Below are positions 44,387-52,733 of a stretch of 64,000 bases of DNA, piece by piece. How positions within the stretch are numbered: position 1 is the stretch's first letter; each line of letters opens with the position of its first letter. The position numbers were made by a program, and so were the translations under genes. The stretch comes from Pseudobacter ginsenosidimutans. Its GTDB lineage: Bacteria; Bacteroidota; Bacteroidia; Chitinophagales; Chitinophagaceae. The DNA lies in contig NZ_CP042431.1 in NCBI RefSeq assembly GCF_007970185.1, positions 3,038,001 through 3,102,000 on the forward strand, read 5' to 3'. Under the pieces are notes generated by a model. The model saw only the letters and a program-made list of their open reading frames with translations. It ran no database searches and was not told where the DNA came from.

Positions 44387-44995
44387 ATGAACACAAAGGA
44401 AAAGATCCTGATCACTGCGCTGGAATTGTACAATGCCCAGGGGATCAGTTCCATCACCAGCCGGCATATTGCAGCGGAGATGGGCATCAGTGCGGGCAAC
44501 CTGCATTATCATTTCAAGCACACCGATGAGATCATCATTAGTTTGTACAACAGACTGAGTGAGGCTTTCAGCGATATCATCAGCAAGATGAATTTGACAG
44601 GGATCGATGGCCCGGGAGCTTTCCGTGTTTTTATCGATCAGACTTTCGAAATTATCTATCGGTATCGTTTTATCTTTTTACATGCAGTGGAGATCAGTTT
44701 ACGGATACCTTCGGTGAGGAAGGATTACCAGCAATTGATGAAGAGGAGAACAGATGAGTTCATGGCCATATTCCGGCAGTTGATCAGGAAAGGCGTGTTC
44801 CGGGAGGACTTCCCCGATAAAGTCTGGAAGGCGCTGGTGACGCATGCTTTCATCGTGATCGATTTCTGGTTGTCTAACAATGAACTGGTGAACAATTTCA
44901 AAGGAAAGAAGGCGATCAGTCATTACAGCGAAGTTTTCCTCACTATGTTCTATCCTTATATGACCAGCAAGGCACAGGCTGGTTTTGAATTGTAG
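44387..44995 (+). CDS. TetR-family transcriptional repressor
   Basis: A 202-residue TetR protein. The helix-turn-helix is KILITALELYNAQGISSITSRHIAAEMGISAGNLHYHFKHTDEIIISLY (in pieces, residues 4-52). The C-terminal ligand domain is all-helical, with FVIFRQ-like IFRQLIRKGVFREDFPDKVWKAL. It is divergent from the small membrane operon and lies ten bases past the second palindrome, so it most likely represses itself and that operon. The inducer is unknown. Confidence 0.92.
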   Translation: MNTKEKILITALELYNAQGISSITSRHIAAEMGISAGNLHYHFKHTDEIIISLYNRLSEAFSDIISKMNLTGIDGPGAFRVFIDQTFEIIYRYRFIFLHAVEISLRIPSVRKDYQQLMKRRTDEFMAIFRQLIRKGVFREDFPDKVWKALVTHAFIVIDFWLSNNELVNNFKGKKAISHYSEVFLTMFYPYMTSKAQAGFEL

Positions 44996-45050
44996 CCCCG
45001 ATTGGCGGTGGTTTCCATTTTTCCAGTTAAATTTAGGAAACCGCCTGCTT

Positions 45051-46154
45051 ATGCGAAACGAGTCTTCTCCCATCTCCCGCAATTTTATCGAAAGCGTGCT
45101 GGTGTTGTTGTTGCTGCTGGCGCTGATCATGGCATTGGTAGACACATTGAGGATATTTTTGGGTGTGTTCACTTTTGCCATTATTTTCTATGTATCATTC
45201 TCCGCACCATATGAAGGGTTGGTGAGATTGGTGAAGCGCAGGAAACTGGCAGCTGTTCTGTATTCCCTTATTCTCATTGTTATTGTGGCCCTTCCTTTTG
45301 TTTATGTGGTCACTGCACTGGGCAGGCATGTGAAAGACCTGATGCACCTGGCAACTGAAGTGAAGGAGAATGGATTGCCACCTTTACCGCCAAATGTATC
45401 CAATTGGCCACTTATCGGAGAAAGTATTGCTTCCTTCTGGCAGAACCTGCAGCTCAATCCAAAAGAAACGCTGATGGGATATGAACACCAGTTGCAGGTG
45501 GTATTGCACCATCTGCTTACGGGGGGCGCAGGGGTGATCGGAGCAGCGGTACAGGTAATGCTGGGCATCATTATATCAGCATTCATGCTTGTGGCCGGGG
45601 ATCGTGTATTGCAGCCTGTTAAAGTAACACTGCAGCACCTGCTGGGCAGAAGGGATGGACTCACACTGATGGAGGCTACCGGGCATGCCATTAAAGGTGT
45701 GTCCATCGGTGTTATGGGAACGGCTTTCATTGCTACAGTGATCTCCTGGATAGGCTTTGCCATCGCGGGATTGCATTTCAAAATACTGCTGGCGGCGCTT
45801 GTGTTTTTCCTGGTGCTGATTCAGGTTGGGCCTTTGATAGTTTGGTTGCCACTCGTAATCTGGGCTGCTCTGGAAGGGCATAGCGGCACTGCTATCTTTC
45901 TCGGCATTTATGGGGCACTGGTGCTTGCTGCGGATGCGGTACTGAAACCTGTACTCATAGCGAAAAGCGGAGGCAAACTGCCTTTCCTCGTTCTGTTCAC
46001 CGGAGTGGTGGGAGGACTGGCCGCATGGGGATTCACCGGCATGTTCAAAGGAGCCATCATCATGGCCGTTTTCTATACCGTGTTCACATCCTGGCTTGAA
46101 AAGAAAGCACTGCCTGGTAGCAGGCAGGGTGAAAAAACGGTACCGGCGGTTTGA
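45051..46154 (+). CDS. AI-2E family transporter
   Basis: A 367-residue membrane protein with about eight hydrophobic segments. ATG 45051 gives the usual start (FIESVLVLLLLLALIMALVDTLRIFLGVF), and the hairpin region VQVGPLIVWLPLV-like IQVGPLIVWLPLVIWAALEGH, then LKPVLIAKSGGKLPFLVLFTGVVGGLAAWGFTGMFKGAIIMAV, is the classic C-terminal half. The family name comes from TqsA but most members export unknown solutes, including sodium ions in some species. It follows tetR by 55 bases in the same direction. Confidence 0.9.
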   Translation: MRNESSPISRNFIESVLVLLLLLALIMALVDTLRIFLGVFTFAIIFYVSFSAPYEGLVRLVKRRKLAAVLYSLILIVIVALPFVYVVTALGRHVKDLMHLATEVKENGLPPLPPNVSNWPLIGESIASFWQNLQLNPKETLMGYEHQLQVVLHHLLTGGAGVIGAAVQVMLGIIISAFMLVAGDRVLQPVKVTLQHLLGRRDGLTLMEATGHAIKGVSIGVMGTAFIATVISWIGFAIAGLHFKILLAALVFFLVLIQVGPLIVWLPLVIWAALEGHSGTAIFLGIYGALVLAADAVLKPVLIAKSGGKLPFLVLFTGVVGGLAAWGFTGMFKGAIIMAVFYTVFTSWLEKKALPGSRQGEKTVPAV

Positions 46155-46191
46155 TCAGTTGTTTAGATTTGGTCCATCATTTACCTTATTC

Positions 46192-46479
46192 ATGAAAATA
46201 ATGGACAATCAGGAAACTCTTCCGTTCCGGGTCCGGCAACAATATGCACTGATTGCGGAATGGTTCAAGCTCAATGGTGGCCGTGAGAAGAACGGCTTCC
46301 CCAAACATCCAGAAGTTCCTGCCGGCCTACCATCTGCCGAATCAGCCACGCTTGCACAGATCCAACTCATTGCAGAATTATTCAATGATGGAATATTGGA
46401 AAAGTATAAAACCGGACGCGCATCCAATGGCGTGATGCTGGGGCTGATTGCAGAAGAACTGAGATCGATGTTGACCTGA
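46192..46479 (+). CDS. Small hypothetical protein
   Basis: A 95-residue acidic-basic helical protein from ATG 46192 (MKIMDNQETLPF). The frame is open further upstream inside the end of the transporter gene but that part has no coding look. The sequence RVRQQYALIAEWFKLNGGREKNGFPKHPEVPAGLPSAESATLAQIQLIAELFNDGILEKY (in pieces) does not match a family I know. It may be co-transcribed with the AI-2E transporter, 37 bases upstream. Confidence 0.5.
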   Translation: MKIMDNQETLPFRVRQQYALIAEWFKLNGGREKNGFPKHPEVPAGLPSAESATLAQIQLIAELFNDGILEKYKTGRASNGVMLGLIAEELRSMLT

Positions 46480-46490
46480 TAGTTGTTCGA

Positions 46491-47735
46491 TCAGTCCAGC
46501 ATCAATATGATCTCATTATTTTTCGCAAGGTCTGTACTCAACGCAAGCGTCTTCACCTGGTTTCCATACCTGATACGCAGCTCCGCCGTATTGGGAGGAA
46601 TGGATCCGAGATTATCTGCTACAAAAAGTAACCTGTTTTCTCCTTTTTTCAATTTGACCGGGATCTCCTGAATAGCTTTTTTCACAGGAAAGCCTTTCGC
46701 GATCCATTGCCCGTTGAAGCGAAGAGAAATGCTGTCACCATCCTGTATTTCAGTATCTCTCAGCTCCAGAATGATGTCTGCCGTGTTCACGGTGAAGCTG
46801 GCGACAGGTGTGGTGACCCTGTTATTGACCATAGTATCCGGCGCAGGCTCCTTTGAAGGGTGATGGTAGATGTCGGCTACAATGAAGGTGGCATAAGCGT
46901 TGTATCGATTGCCGAATGAGAATTCGTAATCCTTTCCGTCGATAGTGGTTTGCAGATTGCCGGTATTCGGCTGTATATTACCGTAATTATCAGCAAAGAA
47001 TAGAAAAAGATTACGACCGGTGTCAAGACGCAAATTCTGAACGCGGTTCGCATCAGTGATCTGTTCTTTGGTGAAGATGGCCCTTCCGTTTTGCAGGAGG
47101 GTGACTGTGTCTTTGTCGTACCGTTCATTGTCCGCAAGCCTGATTGTGATATTGTCTTGTTTGGATTCAATCCTGTCGTAGATTCCGAAATAGAGTTTGC
47201 TGGTCTCCGGATGGAGTATCCTCCCGGCGCTGGAATCAGGAAAAGCTTTGTTGGCTGATTTGGTGAGCGTGATCTTGTTGCGGTACAGGAAATCGCGCAA
47301 CATTACTTTCGGGACCACGAAAATCTCATCATCGTCATATAATCCACGCATCCAGAAATCTGCCTGGTCTATGAACAGGCGGTTCACGCTGATTTGATTG
47401 TCTTTCATATCCAGCGTACCATTCAGGTACCAGAGCCAGATACCGAGTTTGAAAGGTGTTTCCTTCAAAGGATATTTGGAACGGCCGATGCCCAGCTGGT
47501 ATTCACTTTTTCGCACCAGCAACATTTCATACACTCCGGTGAAAACGCGGTCCTGGATCGTGATCACTGCAGGATAGAGAAGCCCCTGTTCTGGCTTGCC
47601 GATCTGTATCTGGAATTGCAGGTCCGACTGATTGGTGCGCTTCAGATTCATCTTCCAGACCCCCGTCCAGGGATCGGATTGTGCATGTGCACGCAGAAAT
47701 AAAAGGCTGGAAAATAAAAGAAAAATGTACCGCAT
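46491..47735 (-). CDS. Secreted protein with duplicated C-terminal domain
   Basis: A 414-residue exported protein from ATG 47735 with a signal peptide ending RAHAQ. The N-terminal part (about 20-135) is a lipocalin-like beta domain (DPWTGVWKMNLKRTNQSDLQFQIQIG in pieces). The rest contains two copies of an 80-residue beta domain at about 195-275 and 319-400. Both contain L(F/L)F-x-ADN-x-G-x-I-x-PNT-x-x-L near the end and an NG(R/Q)-x-I motif in the middle. The two copies are joined by a proline-rich linker. I know no function; internal duplication suggests a carbohydrate or peptidoglycan surface role. Confidence 0.75.
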   Translation of the reverse strand: MRYIFLLFSSLLFLRAHAQSDPWTGVWKMNLKRTNQSDLQFQIQIGKPEQGLLYPAVITIQDRVFTGVYEMLLVRKSEYQLGIGRSKYPLKETPFKLGIWLWYLNGTLDMKDNQISVNRLFIDQADFWMRGLYDDDEIFVVPKVMLRDFLYRNKITLTKSANKAFPDSSAGRILHPETSKLYFGIYDRIESKQDNITIRLADNERYDKDTVTLLQNGRAIFTKEQITDANRVQNLRLDTGRNLFLFFADNYGNIQPNTGNLQTTIDGKDYEFSFGNRYNAYATFIVADIYHHPSKEPAPDTMVNNRVTTPVASFTVNTADIILELRDTEIQDGDSISLRFNGQWIAKGFPVKKAIQEIPVKLKKGENRLLFVADNLGSIPPNTAELRIRYGNQVKTLALSTDLAKNNEIILMLD

Positions 47736-47876
47736 CAACAGCAACTTAGCTAAAAAATTGATCTTTCTCAAATCTGCATGAATGATGGTTTGGTCAACCG
47801 GTTTTAGCAGTTGGTCCATTGGTTGTTTACAATGTGTTGGGACCAGGTAACTTCAGCGTCCATCAATATTCAGACA

Positions 47877-49091
47877 ATGAAGCAATTATTTTTCTGCCTG
47901 GCGGCAATCTCCTGTGGATTGTTTTCGCATGCGCAGTCCGGAAAGAATATGGTCACCATCAAAGGTACACTCACCGGTGATCTGAAAGGTTACAACAAGA
48001 TCTATCTCTACACGCGTACTAGCCGGGATTCTGCCGTGATCCAAAACGGAGAATACAGTTTCAGTTTTCCATTTGAACAACCAACATTCAGGAACCTCTA
48101 TCCGGAATATCTCCGTCATGGAGGAATGATGTACCAGCCTTTCGGTATACTTATTGCCGGCCCTGGAACTTATTATGTAAACTCCGATGCAGGAAAAGGA
48201 TTGGCGCAATCTTCGGAAGTGAAAGGACCTGAAGCTGCTGTGGTTTACCGCCGGTTCGAGCAGGAGAGCAGCGCTGCACAAAGGAATGTAAGCATGGCAC
48301 TGGCAAAACTTTATGGTGATAACTGGTACAGGAAAAATGAAAAGGATGCTGACTACACGGCATTACAACATAGCAGAGACTCTCTGCAGGATTTGTACAT
48401 GATTCCATTAATTGAAAAACTGCTGAAGGATCATCCCGATTCCTATGCAGGTGCATTTGTATTGGCGGGAGCTGGCCGTCAGGTTTCAACTATAGAGAAA
48501 AAGGAAAAACTGCTGGGTATGTTGTCTGCAAAGCTGAAGAAGACCGATCCTGCACAGAAGTTTGCCGATCATATTCAGGGACTGAAGAATTCTGCGATAG
48601 GTAAGAAGGTTGCCAATTTTGTGTTGCCTGATCCCGCGGGAAAGGACTTTTCGCTTGAGGAGTTGAAAGGAAAGTATGTGCTGATCGATTTCTGGGCAAG
48701 CTGGTGCGCGCCCTGCCGCAAATCATTCCCGCGTATGCGCGAAGTGTACGCAGCTTACAGGGACCAGTCATTCGAGATCTACAGTGTTTCAATCGATGAA
48801 GACAAAGCTGCCTGGCTTAAAGCTGTACAAGAAGAAAGCAATCCTTGGAAGCAATCACTGGACAATAAGAATATTTCCCAGAGCCGCTTTGCAGTAACGG
48901 GTGTTCCTTCTACTTTCCTGATTGGTCCTGATGGCACCATCATCGCCAGCGAAGTGGGCTTCGATCCCAAAGGCGGTAGTGAAATAGAAAAGAAACTGGC
49001 TGAACTTTTCGGAAAAAAAGTTCCTGCTCCGGGGCAGGAAGAAAAAAAGCCGGCAGGAGTGATGAAGGCTATTCCCATGACCAACATGTAA
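47877..49091 (+). CDS. TlpA/ResA-like thioredoxin with DUF4369 domain
   Basis: A 404-residue periplasmic thiol-disulfide protein. ATG 47877 gives a signal peptide ending FSHAQ. An N-terminal DUF4369 beta domain (about 25-120) is followed by a helical spacer and an AhpC/TSA-type thioredoxin domain (about 243-390) with the active site WASWCAPCRKSFP (C277, C280), then IDEDKAAWLKAV and the cis-proline in TGVPSTFLIGPDG. It reduces or remodels disulfides in the cell envelope. It is followed 15 bases later by a small exported protein gene. Confidence 0.92.
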   Translation: MKQLFFCLAAISCGLFSHAQSGKNMVTIKGTLTGDLKGYNKIYLYTRTSRDSAVIQNGEYSFSFPFEQPTFRNLYPEYLRHGGMMYQPFGILIAGPGTYYVNSDAGKGLAQSSEVKGPEAAVVYRRFEQESSAAQRNVSMALAKLYGDNWYRKNEKDADYTALQHSRDSLQDLYMIPLIEKLLKDHPDSYAGAFVLAGAGRQVSTIEKKEKLLGMLSAKLKKTDPAQKFADHIQGLKNSAIGKKVANFVLPDPAGKDFSLEELKGKYVLIDFWASWCAPCRKSFPRMREVYAAYRDQSFEIYSVSIDEDKAAWLKAVQEESNPWKQSLDNKNISQSRFAVTGVPSTFLIGPDGTIIASEVGFDPKGGSEIEKKLAELFGKKVPAPGQEEKKPAGVMKAIPMTNM

Positions 49092-49106
49092 AAAAAATCA
49101 GGAATT

Positions 49107-49613
49107 ATGTACAGGATATTTTTGATGCTGATGCTGTTCACTGGTGCTAAAGTGAACGCGCAGATGACAGCCGCCCAGAAATTTCACTGGGATGCAGATA
49201 CCGCAGCAGTGTTCAGTGTAAAGTCTTTGCCTGTTTGGGACCTGATCAAAGAAACAGGAAAATGGAACGAGATCAGCAATGGCTATGTTCAATCGGTAAC
49301 GGTTATGGGCGATCATCCCAATCAAACCCGGGTAGTGAAATTTGCCGATGGTAAGGAAAGAAAAGACCTTGTTGCGCAGTATCAACCTGAATACAAAATG
49401 ATCGTGCTAAAACTGGCTGCCCCATTGCCAGCCGGTATCAAAGAAGGTGTGATGGCATTTTATGTAACGAATAAGGAAGCGGGTGGATCTGAATTGAGGA
49501 TCACAATCGTTGTGAAAGGTGAAGATGTGCCGAAAGCGGCGCTGGTAGAGGAATTGAAGCAAGAAGCTGCTGCTTATTTAAAAGGAGTATCTGCCAGGGT
49601 TTCCGGAAAATAG
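49107..49613 (+). CDS. Small exported protein, unknown family
   Basis: A 168-residue protein with a short signal peptide (YRIFLMLMLFTGAKVNAQ). The body begins MTAAQKFHWDADTAAVFSVKSLPVWDLIKETGKWNEISNGYVQSV (in pieces) and ends with a helical LVEELKQEAAAYLKGVSARV. The opening pattern resembles SRPBCC-like ligand-binding proteins. It sits 15 bases after the TlpA-like gene, so they may be co-transcribed. Confidence 0.65.
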   Translation: MYRIFLMLMLFTGAKVNAQMTAAQKFHWDADTAAVFSVKSLPVWDLIKETGKWNEISNGYVQSVTVMGDHPNQTRVVKFADGKERKDLVAQYQPEYKMIVLKLAAPLPAGIKEGVMAFYVTNKEAGGSELRITIVVKGEDVPKAALVEELKQEAAAYLKGVSARVSGK

Positions 49614-49637
49614 ATATTGATTGTTTCATTCTTACAG

Positions 49638-49663
49638 GAGGCGGCAGCATCGATTGCCGCCTC
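49638..49663. terminator. Terminator between convergent genes
   Basis: A nine-base-pair GC-rich stem, GAGGCGGCA with TGCCGCCTC, an eight-base loop and then TTTTATTTAT. It serves the exported protein gene and ends six bases before the Pmp3-like gene on the other strand. Confidence 0.85.
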
Positions 49664-49669
49664 TTTTAT

Positions 49670-49876
49670 TTATCTCCGGTTGCTTTCCCTGATGGCCCTT
49701 TCGATTCTTCTTGTTCTCTTATCTTCCCTTGCATTTTGCAAAGAGATCACGGCCCAAATGGCGGCCGGGATCCAGCCAATTAGTGTGATCTGAAGGATCA
49801 GGCACAGTATGCCGGTCAGTATCCTTCCCCGCAGGATGAAGCTTAGCCAGGGCAATAAGATCGCTAATAAAGTCAT
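49670..49876 (-). CDS. YqaE/Pmp3-family small membrane protein
   Basis: A 68-residue protein with two membrane helices separated by a short loop: LLAILLPWLSFILRGR, GILCLILQITLIGWIPAAIWAVISL, then a strongly basic tail (EDKRTRRIERAIRESNRR). The P-W and GWIPAAIWA patterns match the Pmp3/YqaE stress-peptide family, which modulates membrane potential under salt or cold stress in other organisms. Confidence 0.75.
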   Translation of the reverse strand: MTLLAILLPWLSFILRGRILTGILCLILQITLIGWIPAAIWAVISLQNAREDKRTRRIERAIRESNRR

Positions 49877-50006
49877 GGCTACTGATTTCAGCTAATGTAA
49901 AGAAAATCCAGGAAGCAGGATCGTGAAAATGTATTATTGAAAAGCCGTATGTATGTTGTAAGTTTAGTTGCAGAACCTGCTGATCAGGTTCAATAAATCG
50001 AAGCTC

Positions 50007-50390
50007 ATGAAAGATCGTTTTGCAGCGTTGAAAGATTTCCTGACAAAAATCCCTGCTATCGAAGGGAATATTGGAACGGGTAATACCAAAGAAGGTTTGT
50101 GGTGGCTGAAGTTCAGGATCGATATCAGCAAACCCGTTGCCTGGCAGGTTGTGCAGGAAATTTCTTTTGTGGTGAATAATCTTTCTGTATCTGAGAAATT
50201 GCCCACTGTATTTTTCCCTGTTTCACCACCGCCATACCTCAATGGCGGGCCGCAGGAATTCCTCAGCTGGGTGATAGAATGCAATCACTCAGAATTTTCA
50301 CCCGATGATCTGCAGGAATGGCTGGCGGGCAGATTGCCCAACCCTGTGGACGATCTCAATCAATGGGTAGGGGCCTGGGTAGATGAGTAA
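50007..50390 (+). CDS. Hypothetical cytosolic protein
   Basis: A 127-residue protein from ATG 50007; TTG 49968 is a weak alternative. It is acidic and rich in tryptophan and proline (NTKEGLWWLKFRIDI, PVSPPPYLNGGPQEFLSW). No family is recognised. A seven-base inverted repeat GAACCTG/CAGGTTC at 49973-49991 sits 15 bases before the start. Confidence 0.5.
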   Translation: MKDRFAALKDFLTKIPAIEGNIGTGNTKEGLWWLKFRIDISKPVAWQVVQEISFVVNNLSVSEKLPTVFFPVSPPPYLNGGPQEFLSWVIECNHSEFSPDDLQEWLAGRLPNPVDDLNQWVGAWVDE

Positions 50391-50478
50391 CGCCCGATTG
50401 CTCATCCATTCCAGTGAATGGCTCATTCCTTTTTTCCAGTATTTGGTCTGCTCACCAATTTTGGCGAAAACTACGCCT

Positions 50479-51003
50479 ATGTTTACCTTTTTCTATTGCA
50501 GGTCAATTCGCCTGGGAGTGATTGCAGGCTTATGTATGATCACTACTTCCGTTATTGCACAGGGGAATAACAAATCCCCGAAAGCAGAAAAGAAACTGCC
50601 GGCAGGAACTTATTACATCGTGAACGTGGAAACAGGAGAAGCAATCACTCCGGCCATGTCTTCTTCCGGGCAGAATGTTTTTTTACAGGAGTTCAATAAA
50701 GACGGTACACAAAAATGGAAACTGGTTTCAAAAGGAAAAAAATTCAATATACTTCTCAACGGCTTCAATGATCTTTTCTTTCAACCTCATCCATCAGTAA
50801 AAGATCATACGCCCATTATCAGTCTTCCAACCAATGGCAGTGATCAGTACAGCATCGAATCAACACCATCAGGTTATTGGGTGATCAAAAATCAAAATGG
50901 TAATTTCCTGAGTGCTTTCATTACTTCAGCTGATAAGGAAATGCGGTTTGGCCCTGTTCCTGACGGAGGCAAGTATCATCTATGGGAATTCAGGCCCATA
51001 TGA
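50479..51003 (+). CDS. Secreted RICIN-type lectin-domain protein
   Basis: A 174-residue exported protein from ATG 50479, signal peptide ending SVIAQ. The rest is one beta-trefoil-like lectin domain: GTYYIVNVETGEAITPAMSSSGQNVFLQEFNKDGTQKWKLVSKGKKFNILLNGF in pieces, then YWVIKNQNGNFLSAF and YHLWEFRPI, with the Q-x-W motifs of ricin-B repeats (QKWKL, HLWEF). No catalytic module is attached. It may bind a surface or environmental glycan. Confidence 0.75.
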   Translation: MFTFFYCRSIRLGVIAGLCMITTSVIAQGNNKSPKAEKKLPAGTYYIVNVETGEAITPAMSSSGQNVFLQEFNKDGTQKWKLVSKGKKFNILLNGFNDLFFQPHPSVKDHTPIISLPTNGSDQYSIESTPSGYWVIKNQNGNFLSAFITSADKEMRFGPVPDGGKYHLWEFRPI

Positions 51004-51077
51004 TGAGTTGCGGGATGGTTGCAGGAGAAAAAAGTTTTGATTATTTTTCGCGGTCAACCTAAATCCTGAGTACTCAT

Positions 51078-51578
51078 ATGAAAACCCTCTGTACCCTTTG
51101 GCTGATGTTCCTCAGCCTGCCCATGATGGCGCAAACCAGTGCCAAACCCTCTTTCAACGTTACCGATTCTTCCTGCATCACAGAGTGCAAAGCCCGCGTG
51201 GAACAATTCAGAAAAGATGGAAATGCAGACAGATTCCAGCTTGATGAAGAATTCTTTTGTCATGTTTCTAAATTCGACAAACAAAAGGGAGCCAGCAAGC
51301 TTCAGTTGGTCAATCTGGGAGATGACAAAGTAATGTCTGTAACCATTCTGCAGATGCAGGTGAATGCCACCAATGTAAAAGGACAAACCGGCACACTCAC
51401 TGCGGACGAGCCACTTGATTTGCTGAAAGACGCTTCCTTTTCGCGTTGCAGGATCCTGAACCTGGATCTTGGGAAAGGCATTTTCGGCGCCGTGGTCCTG
51501 AATGAGGTGGAATCACTCCGGCTCAGGATCATTTACGACGGAAAAGAAAAGATTTACGTTGTTGGAAAAGAAAAATGA
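51078..51578 (+). CDS. Small exported protein, unknown family
   Basis: A 166-residue protein with a signal peptide ending MMAQ. The mature part is beta-rich with one cysteine pair (SSCITECKARVEQF), and ends with LRIIYDGKEKIYVVGKEK. It is followed by a strong terminator. I do not recognise a family. Confidence 0.6.
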   Translation: MKTLCTLWLMFLSLPMMAQTSAKPSFNVTDSSCITECKARVEQFRKDGNADRFQLDEEFFCHVSKFDKQKGASKLQLVNLGDDKVMSVTILQMQVNATNVKGQTGTLTADEPLDLLKDASFSRCRILNLDLGKGIFGAVVLNEVESLRLRIIYDGKEKIYVVGKEK

Positions 51579-51599
51579 TCATCAACTATTAAACACAGG

Positions 51600-51624
51600 A
51601 AGGCAGCCTCGTGCTGCCTTTTTT
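51600..51624 (+). terminator. Intrinsic terminator
   Basis: AAGGCAGC-ctcgt-GCTGCCTT followed by TTTTAG, 21 bases after the exported protein stop. An eight-base-pair GC-rich stem with a tight loop and a U-tract. Confidence 0.9.
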
Positions 51625-51740
51625 AGTGTCGTGAAATGCCCTCTGGGAACGGATCTCTGCAACGCTGAATTGCTTACCTTAGTAGTGTGCAGGTGTTTAC
51701 AAATTGTCGTTTTCTTCTTTCTTTACCCAAAAACAACTTT

Positions 51741-52199
51741 ATGAAGAATTTGCTGTTTACCATCCTGTTGTTCAGCGGTGGTTTTGTTGTATCTGCTCAG
51801 GAATCAGGAAAAGTGTACAACAAAGCCCTGGCCGATTCTCTGGGTGCCGATAAATATGGAATGAAGAGTTACATTTTTGTAATATTGAAAACCGGAAGCA
51901 ATACCACTACTGATAAAGATAAGCTGAGCCTGCTGTTTCGCAGACATATGGAAAATATAGGAAGACTGGCGAAGGAAGGAAAACTGGTGGTGGCCGGCCC
52001 TTTCAAAAAGAATGATAAATCCTTCCGTGGTATTTTCATCCTGAACGTTCGAACTGTTGAAGAAGCAAAAGCATTGCTGGATACAGATCCGGCTATCAAA
52101 GAAAAAGTATTGGATGCCGAAATACTGGAATGGTACGGATCGGCGGCCTTGCCGATGTATCTTCCTTATCATGGAAAAATAGAAGAGCAGCAACCATAA
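51741..52199 (+). CDS. Exported YciI-like protein
   Basis: A 152-residue protein from ATG 51741 with a signal peptide ending VVSAQ. The mature part has the YCII pattern: YIFVILKTGSNTTTDKDKLSLLFRRHMENIGRLAKEGKLVVAGPFKKNDKSFRGIFILNVRTVEEAKALLDTDPAI in pieces, with the histidine in RRHMENI. Most YciI proteins are cytosolic, so the signal peptide is unusual but seen in other Bacteroidota. It lies 39 bases before an HxlR regulator gene. Confidence 0.78.
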   Translation: MKNLLFTILLFSGGFVVSAQESGKVYNKALADSLGADKYGMKSYIFVILKTGSNTTTDKDKLSLLFRRHMENIGRLAKEGKLVVAGPFKKNDKSFRGIFILNVRTVEEAKALLDTDPAIKEKVLDAEILEWYGSAALPMYLPYHGKIEEQQP

Positions 52200-52238
52200 C
52201 TTATGAGTTGGTAACGCTTACAAATAAACTTTGCAACG

Positions 52239-52655
52239 ATGTACGAGAAAAAGATACCAGAGAGGTATGAATGTGGCATCAGCATTGCCATGAAGGTGCT
52301 GGGTGGAAAATGGAAATCACTGATCATCGAATATATTCACAGGGGTGTAAGGCGCCCGAGCGAATTGCACCGTACCGTAGACCAGGCCAATCCAAGAGTG
52401 ATCAATATGGCATTGAAAGAACTCGAAGATTATGGCATTGTCACAAAAACCGTTTATCCCGGCCTGCCTTTGAAAGTGGAATATTTCCTGACCCGTTTAG
52501 GCGAAAGCATATTGCCCGTACTCGATGCCATGGAGCAATGGGGCAATAAGCACAGGGAGGAAATTGTCCCGGATTATTCCATGCCTGACAAGCCTCCATG
52601 CGCAGGTATTCCTCCTTTATTGACAAACTTTGAATTTTCTGGAAAATTGGAATAG
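52239..52655 (+). CDS. HxlR-family winged-helix transcriptional regulator
   Basis: A 138-residue regulator with MKVLGGKWKSLIIEYIHRGVRRPSELHRTVDQANPRVINMALKELEDYGIVTKTVYPGLPLKVEYFLTRLGESILPVLDAMEQWG (in pieces), the complete HxlR domain. A cysteine at the usual N-terminal position (ERYECGISIAM) is present. It follows the YciI-like gene in the same direction and may control it. A GTAA-cgc-TTAC dyad sits just before the start. Confidence 0.9.
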   Translation: MYEKKIPERYECGISIAMKVLGGKWKSLIIEYIHRGVRRPSELHRTVDQANPRVINMALKELEDYGIVTKTVYPGLPLKVEYFLTRLGESILPVLDAMEQWGNKHREEIVPDYSMPDKPPCAGIPPLLTNFEFSGKLE

Positions 52656-52733
52656 TGTCCTTACGAGTTTGGCCCCGAAGGGCGAATGAGCATCTTCACA
52701 TGCAAAGCCGGCTGGCCGAAAAAGACAAAAAAA

